DNA of 64,000 nt, from the NCBI GenBank assembly GCA_012932865.1, contig SAXG01000004.1:1054001-1118000 (forward strand). The letters are read 5' to 3'. The position numbers and the translations under genes were made by a program. Origin of the DNA: Amylostereum areolatum. Its lineage: Eukaryota > Basidiomycota > Agaricomycetes > Russulales > Stereaceae. This document shows, in pieces, positions 1 to 12,313 of the stretch. How positions within the stretch are numbered: the first letter of the stretch is position 1; the number at the start of each line of letters is the position of its first letter. The notes under the pieces were generated by a model that worked only from the letters and a program-made list of their open reading frames with translations, ran no database searches and had not been told where the DNA came from.

Positions 1-1313
1 ACCTGCGTCCAAAGGGTACGCTGAACAAAAACCCTCCATTCAACCGACTGCCAAAGCAGAACAGAGAAAAGCACGCACCCAAGCATCATTTGTGACGCCC
101 CCTCTCCGCGAGATGATGGCTATCAGCAGTGCTGAGTACTGAAGCCTTGGAGATTGACATTTGTCTGACAGTGGCACACCCGGCGCGTGGACAGGCGGCC
201 ATCTGTGAGCCCAGCTGTACACGTTCCCAAACGAAGAAGAAGTTCCCTAAGGAGATATCAACAAATGAGGAAGGCCCAAGGAGTATTGAGGAAGCACGGA
301 CAGCGGACACACGCACCTCGGTCCAAGCCGTCATCTATGCAAAGCACTCTTCCCATGCTCCTGCATCAGTTTCCCGAGGGTTCCCGACATCCCATTGACA
401 AAGCAAGCACGCATTTTGGTCCAGGAAGGGGGGAACGAAGAAGGGGGGCAGGGGATTGTCGATGAGACCGCGAGAAAGAAAGGCTCGAACAAGGAATTTT
501 GGCCGACGCAGGGTTGACAAAAGACCAACGTCTACTCCGGGTGAATGTTTATTCTAGATAAAGCAGAAATATAGCAAGTTCGACAGTTCTCTCTTGCAGG
601 GCGGACCAGTCACAGGCTAACACGCGAGATCTTGCGCGTCTTCCCCGAGCGGTGGGGAGCTCGTCTCGTGCACGGCGTCGCCGACAAGTGCACTGATGTC
701 TATTTTAGTATTTATCGAGTAACGAGTCATCTGAAGAGAGTCATAAACCCAAACGGAGGGAAGAGAAGGGGAAAAGAGTTCAAATGACACATCCTCAAGG
801 GAATCCGCCTTGGTCTTGATGGAGAACCGGGAGATGCTGCAACATTTAATTAACGGCGGGGACATAAACACCGACAGGAGAGGGAGGAGGAACCTGGAGG
901 AACGGACACGATGGCGGCAACAGCGTTGGCGGGGACAAAGAGGGTATCGTACCCGACGAGACTCGCGAACGCGTGCGGCGATATCTGGTTGAAGATGATA
1001 TCGACGAGGACACTGCAACCGACGATGCTTTCGCGCGCTGCTGATTTCTGCCCTAGCGTCGCGCCAGTGACGAGACGAGATGATGGGGAGGGGGAGGATG
1101 ACGCATATAATGCTGAAGGAAAGGATGGGAGGATAGGTGACGAACAGCAGTCACTGTTAGTCACGATACAACCATTTCTTCTTCTTCAGTAGGCTGCTTT
1201 AATATAACGACGCATTCAAACAGAATAAATATTACAATGTCGAGTCCATCGTCCCCACGCTCGCACACCTCACACACTCGCCACCTTCACATCCTCTCCC
1301 ACCTCAACCTCCT
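1..1313. other. No gene recognised (left edge)
   Basis: Only short overlapping open frames occur here on both strands. None shows a recognisable domain, a run of plausible exons or a codon pattern like the genes further right. The stretch beyond 1200 is probably the 3' flank of the broken GH31 gene on the minus strand. A gene whose body lies left of the window could end here unseen. Confidence 0.5.
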
Positions 1314-4300
1314 TCAACGCGCCCTGCCCTCCACAGGGTTCACCAAAACCCTCACCGCCCTCGCATACGCGTACGCCGCCGTCTTGCGCGCCCCGAGCTC
1401 CGTCCCGCGCACCAACACCCCGCCCGGCCGCAGCAGCAGCGGCACGCTCATGAAGTCGTGCGTCTCGACCACGAAGCCGGGGCCCACGCGCACGCGCCCG
1501 TCGAGCACGCCGTACCACCGTCCGCGCGGAACGTAGTACTGCACCTGTCCGTCCGCGCGGAACGTAGTACTGCACCTGTCCGTCCGCGTTGAACACGGGC
1601 GCGACGAGCAGGGACGGTCCGAGCATGTACTGCGTGTCGAGCGTCCAGGCCGCGGGGTACTCCGGGAACTCGAGCAGCATCGGGCGCATCATAGGCACGC
1701 CCGTCGCGTGCGTGTCGAAGGCGGTTGCTTACAGGTATCTGACGTGGCGTAAGGGCGAGACCGACCATAAAGCGACGGGACGAGGGAGAACGTACGGCAT
1801 CAGAGACAGCTTGACGTGCACGAACTTACCCCTCCAGCCACGGCACCTGCACGCCCCACCATCGTGATTCATCAGCCCCTCCAGCGACAGATCAGAAGGA
1901 GAGAAGAAGAAAAACGCACTCGGAAGCTGCCGCTGCCCTGCAGGCGGGAGTGGCTCGAGAGCGCGCCAAATGCGAACCATCGTTTGTAGAGCGCTGGGTC
2001 GGGTTTGCCCTCGAACCCGCCGATGTCGTGCGCCCAGTAACCGAACCCGCACAGGCCGAGGCTCAGGCCTCTCCGGAGCGTCTCCGCCATCGCCTGGAAG
2101 GTCGACATCGGGTCGCCGCCCCAATGCACCGGGAACCGTTGGCCTGGGTCCATCGTCAGTAAGAATAAGGAGAGAGGAAGGAGGGGAGGACGGAGGGAGT
2201 AAGGAGACGCACCGCCCGCGGTCGTCGAGCGCGCGAAGACGATCGCCTCGTGCTTGCCCAGCGTCTTCTCTATGATCTCGAACGTGTACTTGTTGTATAA
2301 AAACTCGTAGTAGTTGTGCATCTTCTCCGGGTTCGAGCCGTCGTGGTACACCGCGTTCGTCGTCGGGATGCGCTCGCCGAAGTCGGTCTATGATCTGTGG
2401 TTGAGCTCGCGCAGAAGTGGGGAGGACGGCGGCGAGGGAAAGGGCGCACCTTGAAGACATCCACGCCTATGTCGATGAGCGCCTTCAGCTTCGACTGGTA
2501 CCAGTCGCACGCCTTGGGGTTCGTGAAATCGATGAAGGCCATCTCGGCTTGCTGTTGTCGTGTCAGAGACGGCGATGCGGAAAAGTAAGAATGCTCTCAC
2601 CCAGAAATCCCACTGCCAAACGCTCCCGTCCGGTTTCTTGATGAAGTAACCCACGAGAATGTGGATTCAGGTTCGTACGACGGGGACGAAGGAGACTATA
2701 CCATTCTCGACGCCCTCGTCGAGGATGCTGCTCTCTTGGGCAATGTAGGGGTTGATCCATACACAGATCTACAGCACAGGAGCACCGTCAGCCTCCACAT
2801 AGCACATAGCACACCCACGAGACAAGACATACCTTGTACCTCCTCTCCTTCAGCCGCCTCAGCTGGCCCTCCGCGTCCGGAAAAAACTCCTTGTCGAACT
2901 CGAAGTCGCACCACTGGAAGCCCTTCATCCAGAAGCAATCGAAATGGAAAACCTCGACGGGGATGTCGCGGTCCTCCATGCCCTCAAGGAACGTGTTCAC
3001 CGTGTGCTCGTCGTAGTTCGTCGTGAACGACGTCGAGAGCCAGAGACCGAACGTCCACGCGGGTGGGAGCGCAGGGCGCCCGGTGAGCGTCGTGTATCGC
3101 TCGAGGATCCTCGCGGGCGACGGGCCGTGCACGATGTACACCGAGAGCGACTCGAAGGGCACTGCGATGTTCACGCGCGTGGTCCCTAATAAGAGGGCAG
3201 TACCGTATGAGCGTGCGTTCATTTACAGGACGTGAGGAAGACATACGTTCACTTTGAACCTCGAAGCTAACGGGCGACGAACTTCGCGCGAACTGAGGGA
3301 GAACGGCATGTTCTTGTACGTGAGCTCGGAGGACGTCCCGCCGTCCTCGTTCCACATATCCACGTTCTAACCCATCCACGAGCATGATCAGCTTCCACCC
3401 CCAACCGACGAGGGCACGCGGCCTTAGCAAACCGCGCACCTGCCCATTCTTAACGAACGGCCCGAAGCGCTCCCCAAGCCTGTACACCTTCTCGCCGACG
3501 AGCTCGAACTGGAAGGTGAACCAGTACTTGCCCTTGTCCGGGTCGACGAGGGACTTGTTCGGGTGTCCGGCGCTGGTGTCGACTTTGACGTAGCCGACGG
3601 AGCGCCAGCCGAGGTGGGTGAGAAGCTGGTCGAGTGCGGGGGAGAGGCTGGTCGGGGCGGGGCTGCTGGGAGAGGTGATGTCGATGTTGAACTTGTGAGG
3701 GCTGGTGTCGATTGCGACGGAGAGGGTGCTCGGTGGCGGATTTGGACGTCGTTAGGTTGTCTCGGAGTTCGGAGTTCTAGGGGCGAGGTTGAGAAATGAA
3801 GGCAAGGATGAGAGGGGGAAAGAAGAGAGAGCGGAAGGAGTGGATGAGGCGACGAGAACGATGGGTGAGCGCATATACGCAGCTGTCCTGGATGTTGGTT
3901 GGATGCCCTCTCTCCCTCGCACAAGGCGCACCCGTTGCGACCACTTTCGCAATGTGGATGCACGGCGTCTCCGCTGTTCGACGCCCTGCGCTCAAGCGTC
4001 TCCAGCAATATAGATAAACGATGAGTGTATGCGCTTCGGGTAGGTCTGAGATGAGTCTTGCCAGCGATAGCCTCCTTCAGAGGCCAAAATACCAGGAGAA
4101 AAGGCTTCCTGAAGGCCGAAGAAGGGAACAAGGAGTTGAAAAGAAGGAAGAACAAGTGGTGAGCACACGGCCTCCAACCGTGAACGGTCCGAAAGTCGCC
4201 TCCATATCTCAACCTCGGGCGAAACAGCTCCATCTCGCCGTCCAGACCGCACGGTGGACCACGCATGGACCATAACATCGCGTATAAGAAAGAAAAAGCC

Positions 4301-4696
4301 GACGAACGACAAGGGTAGGGAAACGAGAACTGACACGAAAGAGAGCGTACGCACCAGCTTCTGGATGTCCACGTCCGGGAAAATCTCTACTCCGAGCCCA
4401 CAAGTGATTTCTTCTGAGCTTTCCAGTGGTATCCGGTAGGGAGAAGGACGTCAGGAAGAGGAGAGGAGCATTCGAGGGTGATGGTAGGTGTGTTGAGGGC
4501 GTCACCGCGGTGGTTGAGCGGTTTCGTCGTCTGGTGAACGCGACGATGAATGACCAGAAGCCCGACCAAGGAAAAGAGAACGCACGGCTACACAGCGAAT
4601 GCTGTCGTCTTTCGCTTCGCTCTTGACGACCTCCGTGGCCCAGTCGACGATGACATCGGGGGCCGGCCACCACATTCCCTTGGAGAACTTGACCAT
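1314..4696 (-). pseudogene. Broken GH31 alpha-xylosidase-like gene
   Basis: The intact family hydrolyses alpha-xylosides such as isoprimeverose from xyloglucan. The N-terminus reads MVKFSKGMWW. Then come LTHLGWRSVGYV and YRLGERFGPFVKNGQ, the WxTFGLWLS type core near 3040, FHFDCFWMKGFQW, VCVWINPYIAQES, and the nucleophile block TDFGERIPTTNAVYHDG near 2380. RFPVHWGGDP near 2120 carries the acid/base Asp, and MMRPMLLEFPEYPAAWT is near 1680. Many introns are recognisable. The reading frame is broken repeatedly: an in-frame TAG at 4387-4389, a frame switch with about ten missing residues near 3265-3290, a lost 3' splice site near 2650, a second deletion with frame switch near 1815-1840, an in-frame TAA at 1729-1731, and a 31-bp tandem duplication at 1521-1582 that shifts the C-terminal frame. 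Residues between 3750 and 4350 fit the family poorly. It is most likely a pseudogene; a low-quality consensus is the alternative, though deletions and a lost splice site argue against that. Confidence 0.8.
1521..1582. repeat. 31-bp perfect tandem duplication
   Basis: The 31-base unit at 1521-1551 is repeated exactly at 1552-1582 and is followed by the first six bases of a third copy. It lies in the C-terminal coding region of the GH31-like gene. Removing one copy joins a frame reading ADGQVQYYVPRG to one reading RWYGVLDGRVRVG, as expected for the family. Because 31 is not a multiple of three, the duplication shifts the frame. Confidence 0.9.
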
Positions 4697-5159
4697 GGTT
4701 GGGGCGGTGGGTGGGTGAGAAGGAGTGGAAAAGAGATAATAATGAAAGGGACATCTCGAGCCTTCTTATCGGAGAGGTTGTCGGTCCTGTCCGGTGTGTT
4801 CGTCGTCGCCGTTGCGTTCGAGCGTTCGAGCTTGCTTCGGGCACTGCTGGCGCGCTAGACGGGAAGGGCGGCGCCGGTGGGCCGTCGGCCCGCCCGCCAA
4901 ATGAACAAAGTGAACAACCTTTTGACTTCTTCTGAGTCAACTCTGTCCTCTCTCAATCTCCTCCTCCTCGTCCCGCTCCCTTAAACAATTCACCTCTCCG
5001 AGTCCTCTGACCTCGCACAGATAAACAAGAGCACATTTTATCAAGATATGTCGGTCTTTGGCTCCATCAAAATGTCCGCCCCCAGCGCCGAGTCTGCGGT
5101 AAACCGCACGTCCTCGTCCAGCGGATGCCCTGCTGCCTCTCTGCACGCACCCTCGCGCC
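4697..5159. promoter_or_regulatory. Intergenic region between divergent broken genes
   Basis: This 460-bp stretch separates the start codons of the minus-strand GH31-like gene and the plus-strand transporter-like gene, so it would have held a shared divergent promoter. No clear TATA box or binding site could be picked out by eye. The open frame starting at 5048 is out of frame with the transporter and is not supported. Confidence 0.4.
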
Positions 5160-6530
5160 ATGGCCGGAAAGGATCTCACCACGCGCGCCCCCGCCGCCAG
5201 GTTGACTTTGGTGCGTTCCCCGCACGTTAGCTCGTCGAGATACTCACTTCCGCGTACAGTATAACTTCAACTGCGCGATCTTCGCCGCCGTGGACTCGCT
5301 TCTATACGGCATCGACTCCGGAATCATCAGCACGACCATCTCCCACCCACGTACCTGAAATACTTCGCTGCCCTAGTCACACCGGTGCGTGATTGCATTC
5401 TTTCGTCATGTATTATCCTGACGTTATACCGTAGCGGACATCATCGGAGCGGTCGTCTCGACCTTCGGTGCCGGCTCGTAAGTGACTTCAACCCGTGCAC
5501 CCCTCCTCCTTCTGACATCCACACAGATTCCTGGGTGTCATGCTGGCCAGTTACACCGCCGACGCGTGGGGACGGTGAGCAACGTTCCCTAACCCTAACC
5601 TTCCCATTCCTCTCACTACGTGCACTCATCCGGCCCTCGTCCACAGAAAGCGGACCTATCCAGTTCGCCGCCGTCCGTCGCCCTCATCGCCGGCGCCATT
5701 CAAGCCGGATCCGTACACATCGCCATGCTCATCGCAGGCCGTATCCTGGGTGGCTTCGCCGTCGGCATGATGAGTACGTCCCTTGTCCCTCTCGAACGAA
5801 CGATCCACTCACTCACGACCGACGCAGACATGACGATCCCTATCTACAACTCCGAGATCTCTCGCCGCCGAACCGCGTACGTGCACCCCTCTGGCCCAAC
5901 GCCACACACCGCAACATCTGACGCCGCGCGCACCCTTCATCTCCACAGCGTGGCCTGGTCAGCGGGCTGCACGCGCAGTTCGTCGGGATTCGGATTCGCC
6001 GCCGCCAATGTTCGTCCCGCCCCCCAGTCTCGTCCCTCCCTTCGCTGACCGCACCGCGCACAGTGGATTGGCTTCGACTGCAGCTACGCCAAGGCGCCTT
6101 CCAATGGCGCTTCCCACTCGCCGTCCAATGCATCCCAGGCCCTCGTACTCATCCTCGGCTCCACCTTCTTCCCTTACAGGCCCGCGCTGGCTGCTCGAAC
6201 GGGGCCGGGAGGACGAGGCGCTCGCCGTCTTCACCAAGCTCAACGCGTCCGCCGGTATCCCCGACCTGTCTGCCGAGGACGCCGCCGCGGCGGATTTTGT
6301 ACAGATGCGCGAGCAGATCCGGCGCGAGCGCGAGGACCGCAGGTCGTTCCGGGAGGTGTTCGGGGGCAAGGGCGCGAGGAAGCGGTTGTTGCTGGCCGTG
6401 CTCGTGCAGGTGTTCACGCAGCTGTCGGGCATCAACGTGATCAACTGTGCGTTTTCTCCTCCCTATCTATCCTCCGTGCGAAGGCGCTGACCTTGCGTGT
6501 GCAGACTGTACGTCTGCCGCGCATTCGTGT
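5160..6530 (+). pseudogene. Broken MFS sugar transporter remnant
   Basis: The intact family moves hexoses, pentoses or disaccharides by proton symport through 12 membrane helices. Fragments in the right order are recognisable: MAGKDLTTRAPAARLTLYNF, SLLYGIDSGIISTTISHP, GAGSFLGVMLASYTADAWG (the family's GR motif follows), ALIAGAIQAGSVHIAMLIAG, RILGGFAVGMM, MTIPIYNSEI, GLVSGLHAQFVG, RWLLERGREDEALAVF (start of the central loop) and LLAVLVQVFTQLSGINVIN. They lie in different frames, with single-base shifts needed near 5350, 5655, 5680, 5860, 5990, 6095, 6150 and 6180. Similarity stops soon after the GINVIN motif near 6530, so roughly helices 8-12 are missing. The missing half argues for a genuine truncated pseudogene. 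It is divergently paired with the broken alpha-xylosidase-like gene. Confidence 0.75.
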
Positions 6531-9500
6531 TGGAACGGGCGACGTTGACGGGGGAGGGTTTCCCTGATGCAGGTGACTATACTGAAGAGAACCGCGGTAC
6601 TAAGTTTGAGAGAAGTTTGTGGTCGGCGGAAAAGCGCAACTGCAAGGGGATCCCCGCGCCGGTGTGGAGAGAGCGAGTCCGGTGATACGCAGAAACGAAG
6701 GTCAGTGCTCGGTAAAAGAGGACTCATCAACTTCGTGTTGGAGGTGAAACGATGATGGTGAAGGACGAAGGAGTTCCTGCCAGCCTCTGCCGAGTCAGCC
6801 TCACTGTCAGGCCGACGCGTCAGTCACGGTGACGTAACGCGCAGGTAACGCGTCTCAGTCACGAAAGCGCTCCTTGCCCAAGACCTCCCCCTTCCACCGT
6901 CATCCTCAGGCTGCGTCGATCTTCGAATCCCTCTGCTATAACGTTGCCCACGGGATGCTTGTGATGCTGAGGCTGCCGCTCCGATCCCATCGTGCTACCC
7001 CACGGAGCAGTTGAGCTGGGTTTGTCGAAGCAATGTCTCCATCAACGTTTCGAAGCCTTTTTCCAAACGGTCGAATGGAGTTCCAAAGGAGTGCGCGTGT
7101 AGTCTCCCAGAGGCAGACGAGATGGTTCGTCAACACTTTCGGGCTCTATACGCGTGCGCCGTCAGCGAGTTCTCGTGCTTGACCAGGAACAGCGTCGTCG
7201 GGCAAGATCCTCGGGGTAAGGTATGTATTTAGCTATGAACTGTTTATACCTACTCATGAGTATCAGAACACCTTAACATGGACGATCGTGAAATCTGTCG
7301 ACGACGGAGTCATTCAATAGGGACCGACACGACGTTCTCCGTTCTTTCGCCGTTCTTTCTTATCCAGCACCCGATTTGGCTCCTCAACGTGCATGCGGCA
7401 AGTCAATGTCCCGATGCCTAACTCGCTTCCTGAGATATACCGACTCGGTTTGGTCATCGCCGTTGCGTCGGTAAAGGTGTGCGACCCGAGTCTTTTGTCT
7501 GAAGGCTCAGAGTGGCACTGGGAAAACGCATATGCAGGTCATCTAGGCACGTCGGTCATCGGCCATTTTTTGATGGCACTCGCCATTCCGTCACAGACTT
7601 TACGCCTACTTCTCCCCCAGTCTGCGTGGAATGGCATATTGATCAAACGACCTCACGGGTGGTGTGCGACTTGAGCTGCGTATAAGCTGACACAAGAAAT
7701 CTCGTCCTCTTAATGTTTGTAAGATTTTCTTGATTCAATGTGAGCCTGAGAGAAATGCAACTTCGTTTATCTCAGTGTTGTCGATCACGCAGACTTTCTC
7801 AGAGAGCACTGACTCCGCTTCGACCAGATATCGGAGACCCCATCCACCCGGGTTTCATTTGAAGGACTCAATCTACCAAGATGTGAAGTCTCACAGCCCT
7901 TCGAAGCCGTCTTCTCTCCGATTACCGTGGAGCAAGGTATTGTGTCTTCACCGTTCGATGTACCCATTCGTCACTTGACATCCTCATTTCTAGTTATGTT
8001 GACTTCCATATCGTGTAACAAAGAACCCTCGGCCTGTATATATATCCTCTTCACATTCAATCGTCGAAGCCTCTCATGGTCCGTGGCCACATTCCCCCGG
8101 AGCAGTATTCGGAATCCAAACCGCGCTGCGGCGTTCGCAACCCTCAATATAAATTCTTAACATTCAACCACACATTGGGGCGGAACTGCAGAGTCCCATG
8201 CGATCTCACGCGCTGAAGCAGTTTCAGAATTGCGGATCAGTGAGATGGGTTCGTCTGGTTTGCTACTCGGAGTATCCCTTAGAAATATTTGCTGATATCT
8301 ATTTCTACTGATTTATGGAGCGATGTCTTTCTGCGGGTCGTCGGCTTCCCTGATACCCTGATACCCGTCATTCCAGTTGGCAGCTGGACACAATGGTAAA
8401 TCGATCTGCGGTAGGTCTGGCGCCTTTTTGGCGCTGCCGGCTATAACTCTCGTATCCTCAAAAGCGACGTCCACACACAAGCTTTTCTACTCAATGCAGT
8501 CAAAAATAATTGTCCCCGTCCGGATCTAAAGTTAGATTACTCCATTCGCAACCCCATTGCCACGAACACGGACACGAATACCCTCCTTGCGCTGATGCTG
8601 AGGCGCATCAGCTCGAAACACCCACGAAGAAAGGTTCATGAACATCCAAGACAATTTTGTCGCCTCGGCACCCGCGACATTCGCATCGGTCGCTGCAGCA
8701 GCAGCTTCGATGCCATGCGATATCGCGTAGATCTTCTTGCACTCCCCCAAACCCGCTGATGAACCCTGATGCGCAGGGTGCACCACTGCAACAAGCTACC
8801 TATGGGTATGCAATGACGTGCTGGTGTTTCGGTCGCCTCCTCGGATAGCCTTATACACCTATCACCGCTTTCCAGGACCTTGGGTACACCCATCTGCACC
8901 TGTCAAGCATCAGCATCGATGCAAGTTGTGCGCTCGCATCGGACGATGCGCGTCAACGAAGGAGAAATACTTACTTACTCATCTCTCCCTCGTCCGTTCG
9001 GCATTCTATCTCTGTTTCAGCTCCTCACATTGGCTACACTGTCTGAGCGCCTGTACGTCGTCCAGCATTCGGATTTTCATGCTCTCTGCGCTGATCCAAA
9101 ATGACAGGTCTGCCAGGTCGTCGCTTCGATGTGATCACTGAAGGGCGCTTTCCTGGCGTCAGGTTTTATCCAGCCTGGCTTCCATAAGTACCATCTACTG
9201 ACGAGGGGTTGGTGCAGCGAATTTGGTTCCGCCTTGTCAATCTTTTTCTCTCGTCTTATATTGGGATTTTCCGATTGGTCCCCCTAAGACCTGTCACCTG
9301 ACACGGGATGTGGCCAGCTGAATGTTGTTCACCGCTGACCCTTGGAAGCAGGATCTGCCTACAGAATGACATAGTACTGATGCGCCGTCACCCCATTTTG
9401 AAGCCCCAGCCAGCCCTAGCAACAGGTAAGTACATACCACAAAGATGGTGGAGAACTGCGCAAGTCTCCGGCATTCTTTTGCTCCGTCTTTCGTCGGGAT

Positions 9501-11004
9501 TTTGATTCAGAGCCTGGAAGAACCTTGAATATTGGATATGCACTTCGACAATAGTGAGTTTTTTGATGATCTCGGTCAGCATCTGTCCCAGATCCTGACT
9601 TCCGTCGTTTGGTTGGAAATTGCCCCAGAGGAACGTATTCCTGGTCACCAGACCGCGTTGTTGGTCCTTCCGCGAATTGCGGTCTAGCACGACCCATCTC
9701 GCCCGGTTCGTGCCCGCGAGCGGCGGCGGGAGCGGCGGGCTCACGGCCGTGCCGACGGTCGACATCGAGTGGCATCGGTGGTCGGAGACGATCTTTCGGA
9801 TGGAGGACCGCGAGGAAGAGCTAGAGGCGTATCTGCCGAAGGAGGACGGGCTGACGGGCAGGTGCGCAACGCGTTCGGACTGAGTGTGTCCCCCCCTACA
9901 TCATCCTGACCACACAGTGGCTTGGCAGGACTACACTCACGCCGGTCTAGACACAAGTCTATACAAGTCGATGCAAGCTCTGGTGCCAGGCTTCGACCTT
10001 ACTGGCGGGTAACAATGGAACGACGGCCTCGTGATGTCCAGCTTCGCGCTACCACGGGCGCGAGGCTCCCGAACATATTTTGGTGCACGGCGCTGACAAC
10101 GGACCGACCAGCGCATCGTACCAGTCCCTTGCGATGGTCTTGTGAGCACCATAAACGTGTGCAGGGCGAAGTCAAGCGCTGGAAATAAATGGCGAGCATG
10201 TGTACCGTATCACGACCTCGTCTAAGGTGTTTAATTCTCGGAAGGAGGGTTCCGTGAGGCTGGCCTACGCAGTACCTCGCACAAGGGATGTCAAGAAAAG
10301 TATGATTGATTAAATGTAGGTGTTCGATGGATACTTATCGAGGTCTGGCGATTCGCGATTCGGTGTCGAGAAGTGCCCGGTGGTCCGAGTCCATATCCCT
10401 GGACAGTCACGATGAGGAAAGCATTGCTCCCGCCATACAGGTAGCTTGAACAAGAGGGAATCGAAATGCATTGCATTGGGCCGATAGCACACCATCGATC
10501 ATCAACTGACGCTGTGGTTCCAGGGGCATATCGGGACCTCGACACTGGCGGCTGTATAACGTCGATCGCATCTTCGACGCGCCAACTCGGTGACAGTATC
10601 TCTGGACCAAATAGTAATTGCCCCACGATTTGGTCTCGCAGAGTTAGATACGACCTCCCGGAACGTATCCCGGAGTCACTTGTCAGTGGACGTCTGATAG
10701 GCAACTCGTGAATGTATGAGCAGCCCAAAACCATGTGCAACCTCTTTTTTTAGAAATCAATTGAGTATATGGGTCACTCCTAGACCTCGCTCCGAGTCCT
10801 TGGTGAGTTACAGCATAAGTCGCGAGTCTCGGAGAACGCGACGTGCAATGTCCCGTGATCGTGGTACATTCGCCACGTGGCGGTAGTGCGGTGCGCCTCC
10901 AAGTTCCTCGGCCGTCGAATGTACTGTCCAAGTTACCACAATACTCATCCTCTCATTTGTCCTCTCCTTCCGTCGAATCTCAGAGTTATTTCTCTTCTAC
11001 TCTC
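6531..11004. other. Gene-poor region
   Basis: About 4.5 kb hold only short open frames without convincing exons. The sequence is less GC-rich than the genes on either side and has many stops in all frames. I could not recognise reverse transcriptase, transposase, LTR or terminal inverted repeat structure. An Ala-rich minus-strand frame at 8532-8786 and another minus-strand frame at 10291-10740 were inspected and not recognised. The only hint of a gene is the fragment listed at 9620-9883. Confidence 0.5.
9620..9883 (+). pseudogene. Possible DUF6593-like fragment
   Basis: The plus-strand frame contains RNVFLVTRPRCWSF, then VDIEWHRWSETIFRMEDRE and ELEAYLPKED. Its order loosely resembles DUF6593 proteins, which are short, abundant in agaricomycetes and have an I-E-W-H motif followed by a Leu-Pro segment. 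The usual C-terminal block (a Gly-Arg-Tyr-Lys-Trp type motif) is not found after a possible intron at 9862, and no good start codon is seen. It may be a degraded copy or a chance frame. Confidence 0.25.
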
Positions 11005-12313
11005 ATGCCATCCACCGTGACCACGCGGTCTCAAAGCAGGCCTGAAAACGACCCTCAAATCACCATGCCAGTATCCCCGATCGTCAAAAATCGGAAGGAG
11101 AGACGGCGAATGGATACACTCGACGTGCAACCGTTGAAAGGACAGACGGGATTGACTAAACGCCGGGGTGCATCCTTTTCTCGTTATATGCCACCCAACG
11201 AGTACGTTAACCATCCGTTTCGGTGGTTTATCGTTCAGCGTCCACGGTATACGTCGAGTTGCCGCTACGGCCGATCAAGAAACCTCGCTTGTCAGAGTCG
11301 GCAGCGGCCAGCTCCTCAGTCTCTGCTCTGGGACGTAGCATTGTTAAGCCCAAACCTTTTCATCAGTCCGAAGTCAACGCAAAACCCGAGGCCACGGAGC
11401 GCTCCCGGACAGATAACTGGGCCTCACAGGAAGCCGCGTTCAAGCACTTCAAGGCGTACGGAGACGACATCCAGCGCCAGCGCCGCCAGGTAGAGAAGGA
11501 TCAAGAGGAGCTGGCTCGGGAACGGGAAGAGATGCACGAGGAGAAGACCAAGCTTCGGAAGGCTCGCGTACAGCTTCAGAACGCGAAGAGGGACATGTCT
11601 ATACGGCAGCAGGAATTAGACAGGCGCGAAGCGGATACAGAGAGGGCTGCGGAGCAGAGGCTTGCCCAATGTCGAGGGCTGCTGGGCGAGCTAATCGAGA
11701 AGGATACTACAGGCGCAGAAGGAATCGTGACCCATCTTGAGGAGTTCTTTGAATGCCCGCTGTGAGTGCATTTTTTCCGCAACTTTGCCATCTCCCTCAC
11801 CTCAATTATCTTTCCCCCGCTTTGTAATAGATGTCTCGATATCATGTACGTATCCCAGTCATATATACGATCTCCTCGTCTTAACATGCCACCCGCAGTG
11901 CTACGCCCTACACGCTGAGCGCATACAAATGCGGGCACACTTTCTGTGCACTTTGTTTGTTGAAGTGGTATTTTTCCACCCTCCATGAGTGCGGCGATTG
12001 GCACCAGCCTGTGACGTGCCCGTTATGTCGAGCGGTCCCCATCATGACTGCCCCCGTGGTCAATTCAAGCCAGACACGCGCGGAGTGGACGTTCCCCTTC
12101 GTCCCCGCGCGCATGGTCGACTCGCTCCTCGAAGATTCTGTTCACAAGCTCCACAACATGTCGACCGCAGTTCTCGGGCGCATTCCAAGCCGTTCACGAC
12201 ATTATAAATCCCATATCCCCGCGAAAGAAGCAGAAGCAGAAACACGATCCTGGATCAACCTTGCTGGTGGAATGGGGAGACGGAGGCCCACGATGGATCG
12301 ACTGGCTCGCTAG
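11005..12313 (+). CDS. RING-finger protein with coiled coil (putative E3 ligase)
   Basis: The protein starts MPSTVTTRSQSRPEND with a basic, disordered N-terminus. A long charged coiled coil follows, about 11430-11720 (DIQRQRRQVEKDQEELARE and onward). A C3HC4 RING then begins at FECPL, crosses two introns (donors at about 11762 and 11846) and reads CLDIIATPYTLSAYKCGHTF, CALCLLKWYFS and PVTCPLCRAV. The C-terminal tail contains TFPFVPARMVDSLLEDSV, a pattern I associate with an agaricomycete RING family. RING domains usually recruit E2 ubiquitin-conjugating enzymes; the substrate cannot be inferred. The junction between the first two exons, near 11190-11245, is uncertain: the best frame-keeping intron uses a weak GTTATA donor. 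Confidence 0.7.

Noticed and set aside
5048..5230. Transporter starting at the ATG at 5048
   Set aside because: It is out of frame with MAGKDLTTRAP and the first helix.
8532..8899. Ala-rich minus-strand frames as a possible secreted protein
   Set aside because: No signal peptide, no family motif and no coherent exons.
10291..10740. 149-codon minus-strand frame
   Set aside because: No domain and ordinary composition; chance length is plausible.
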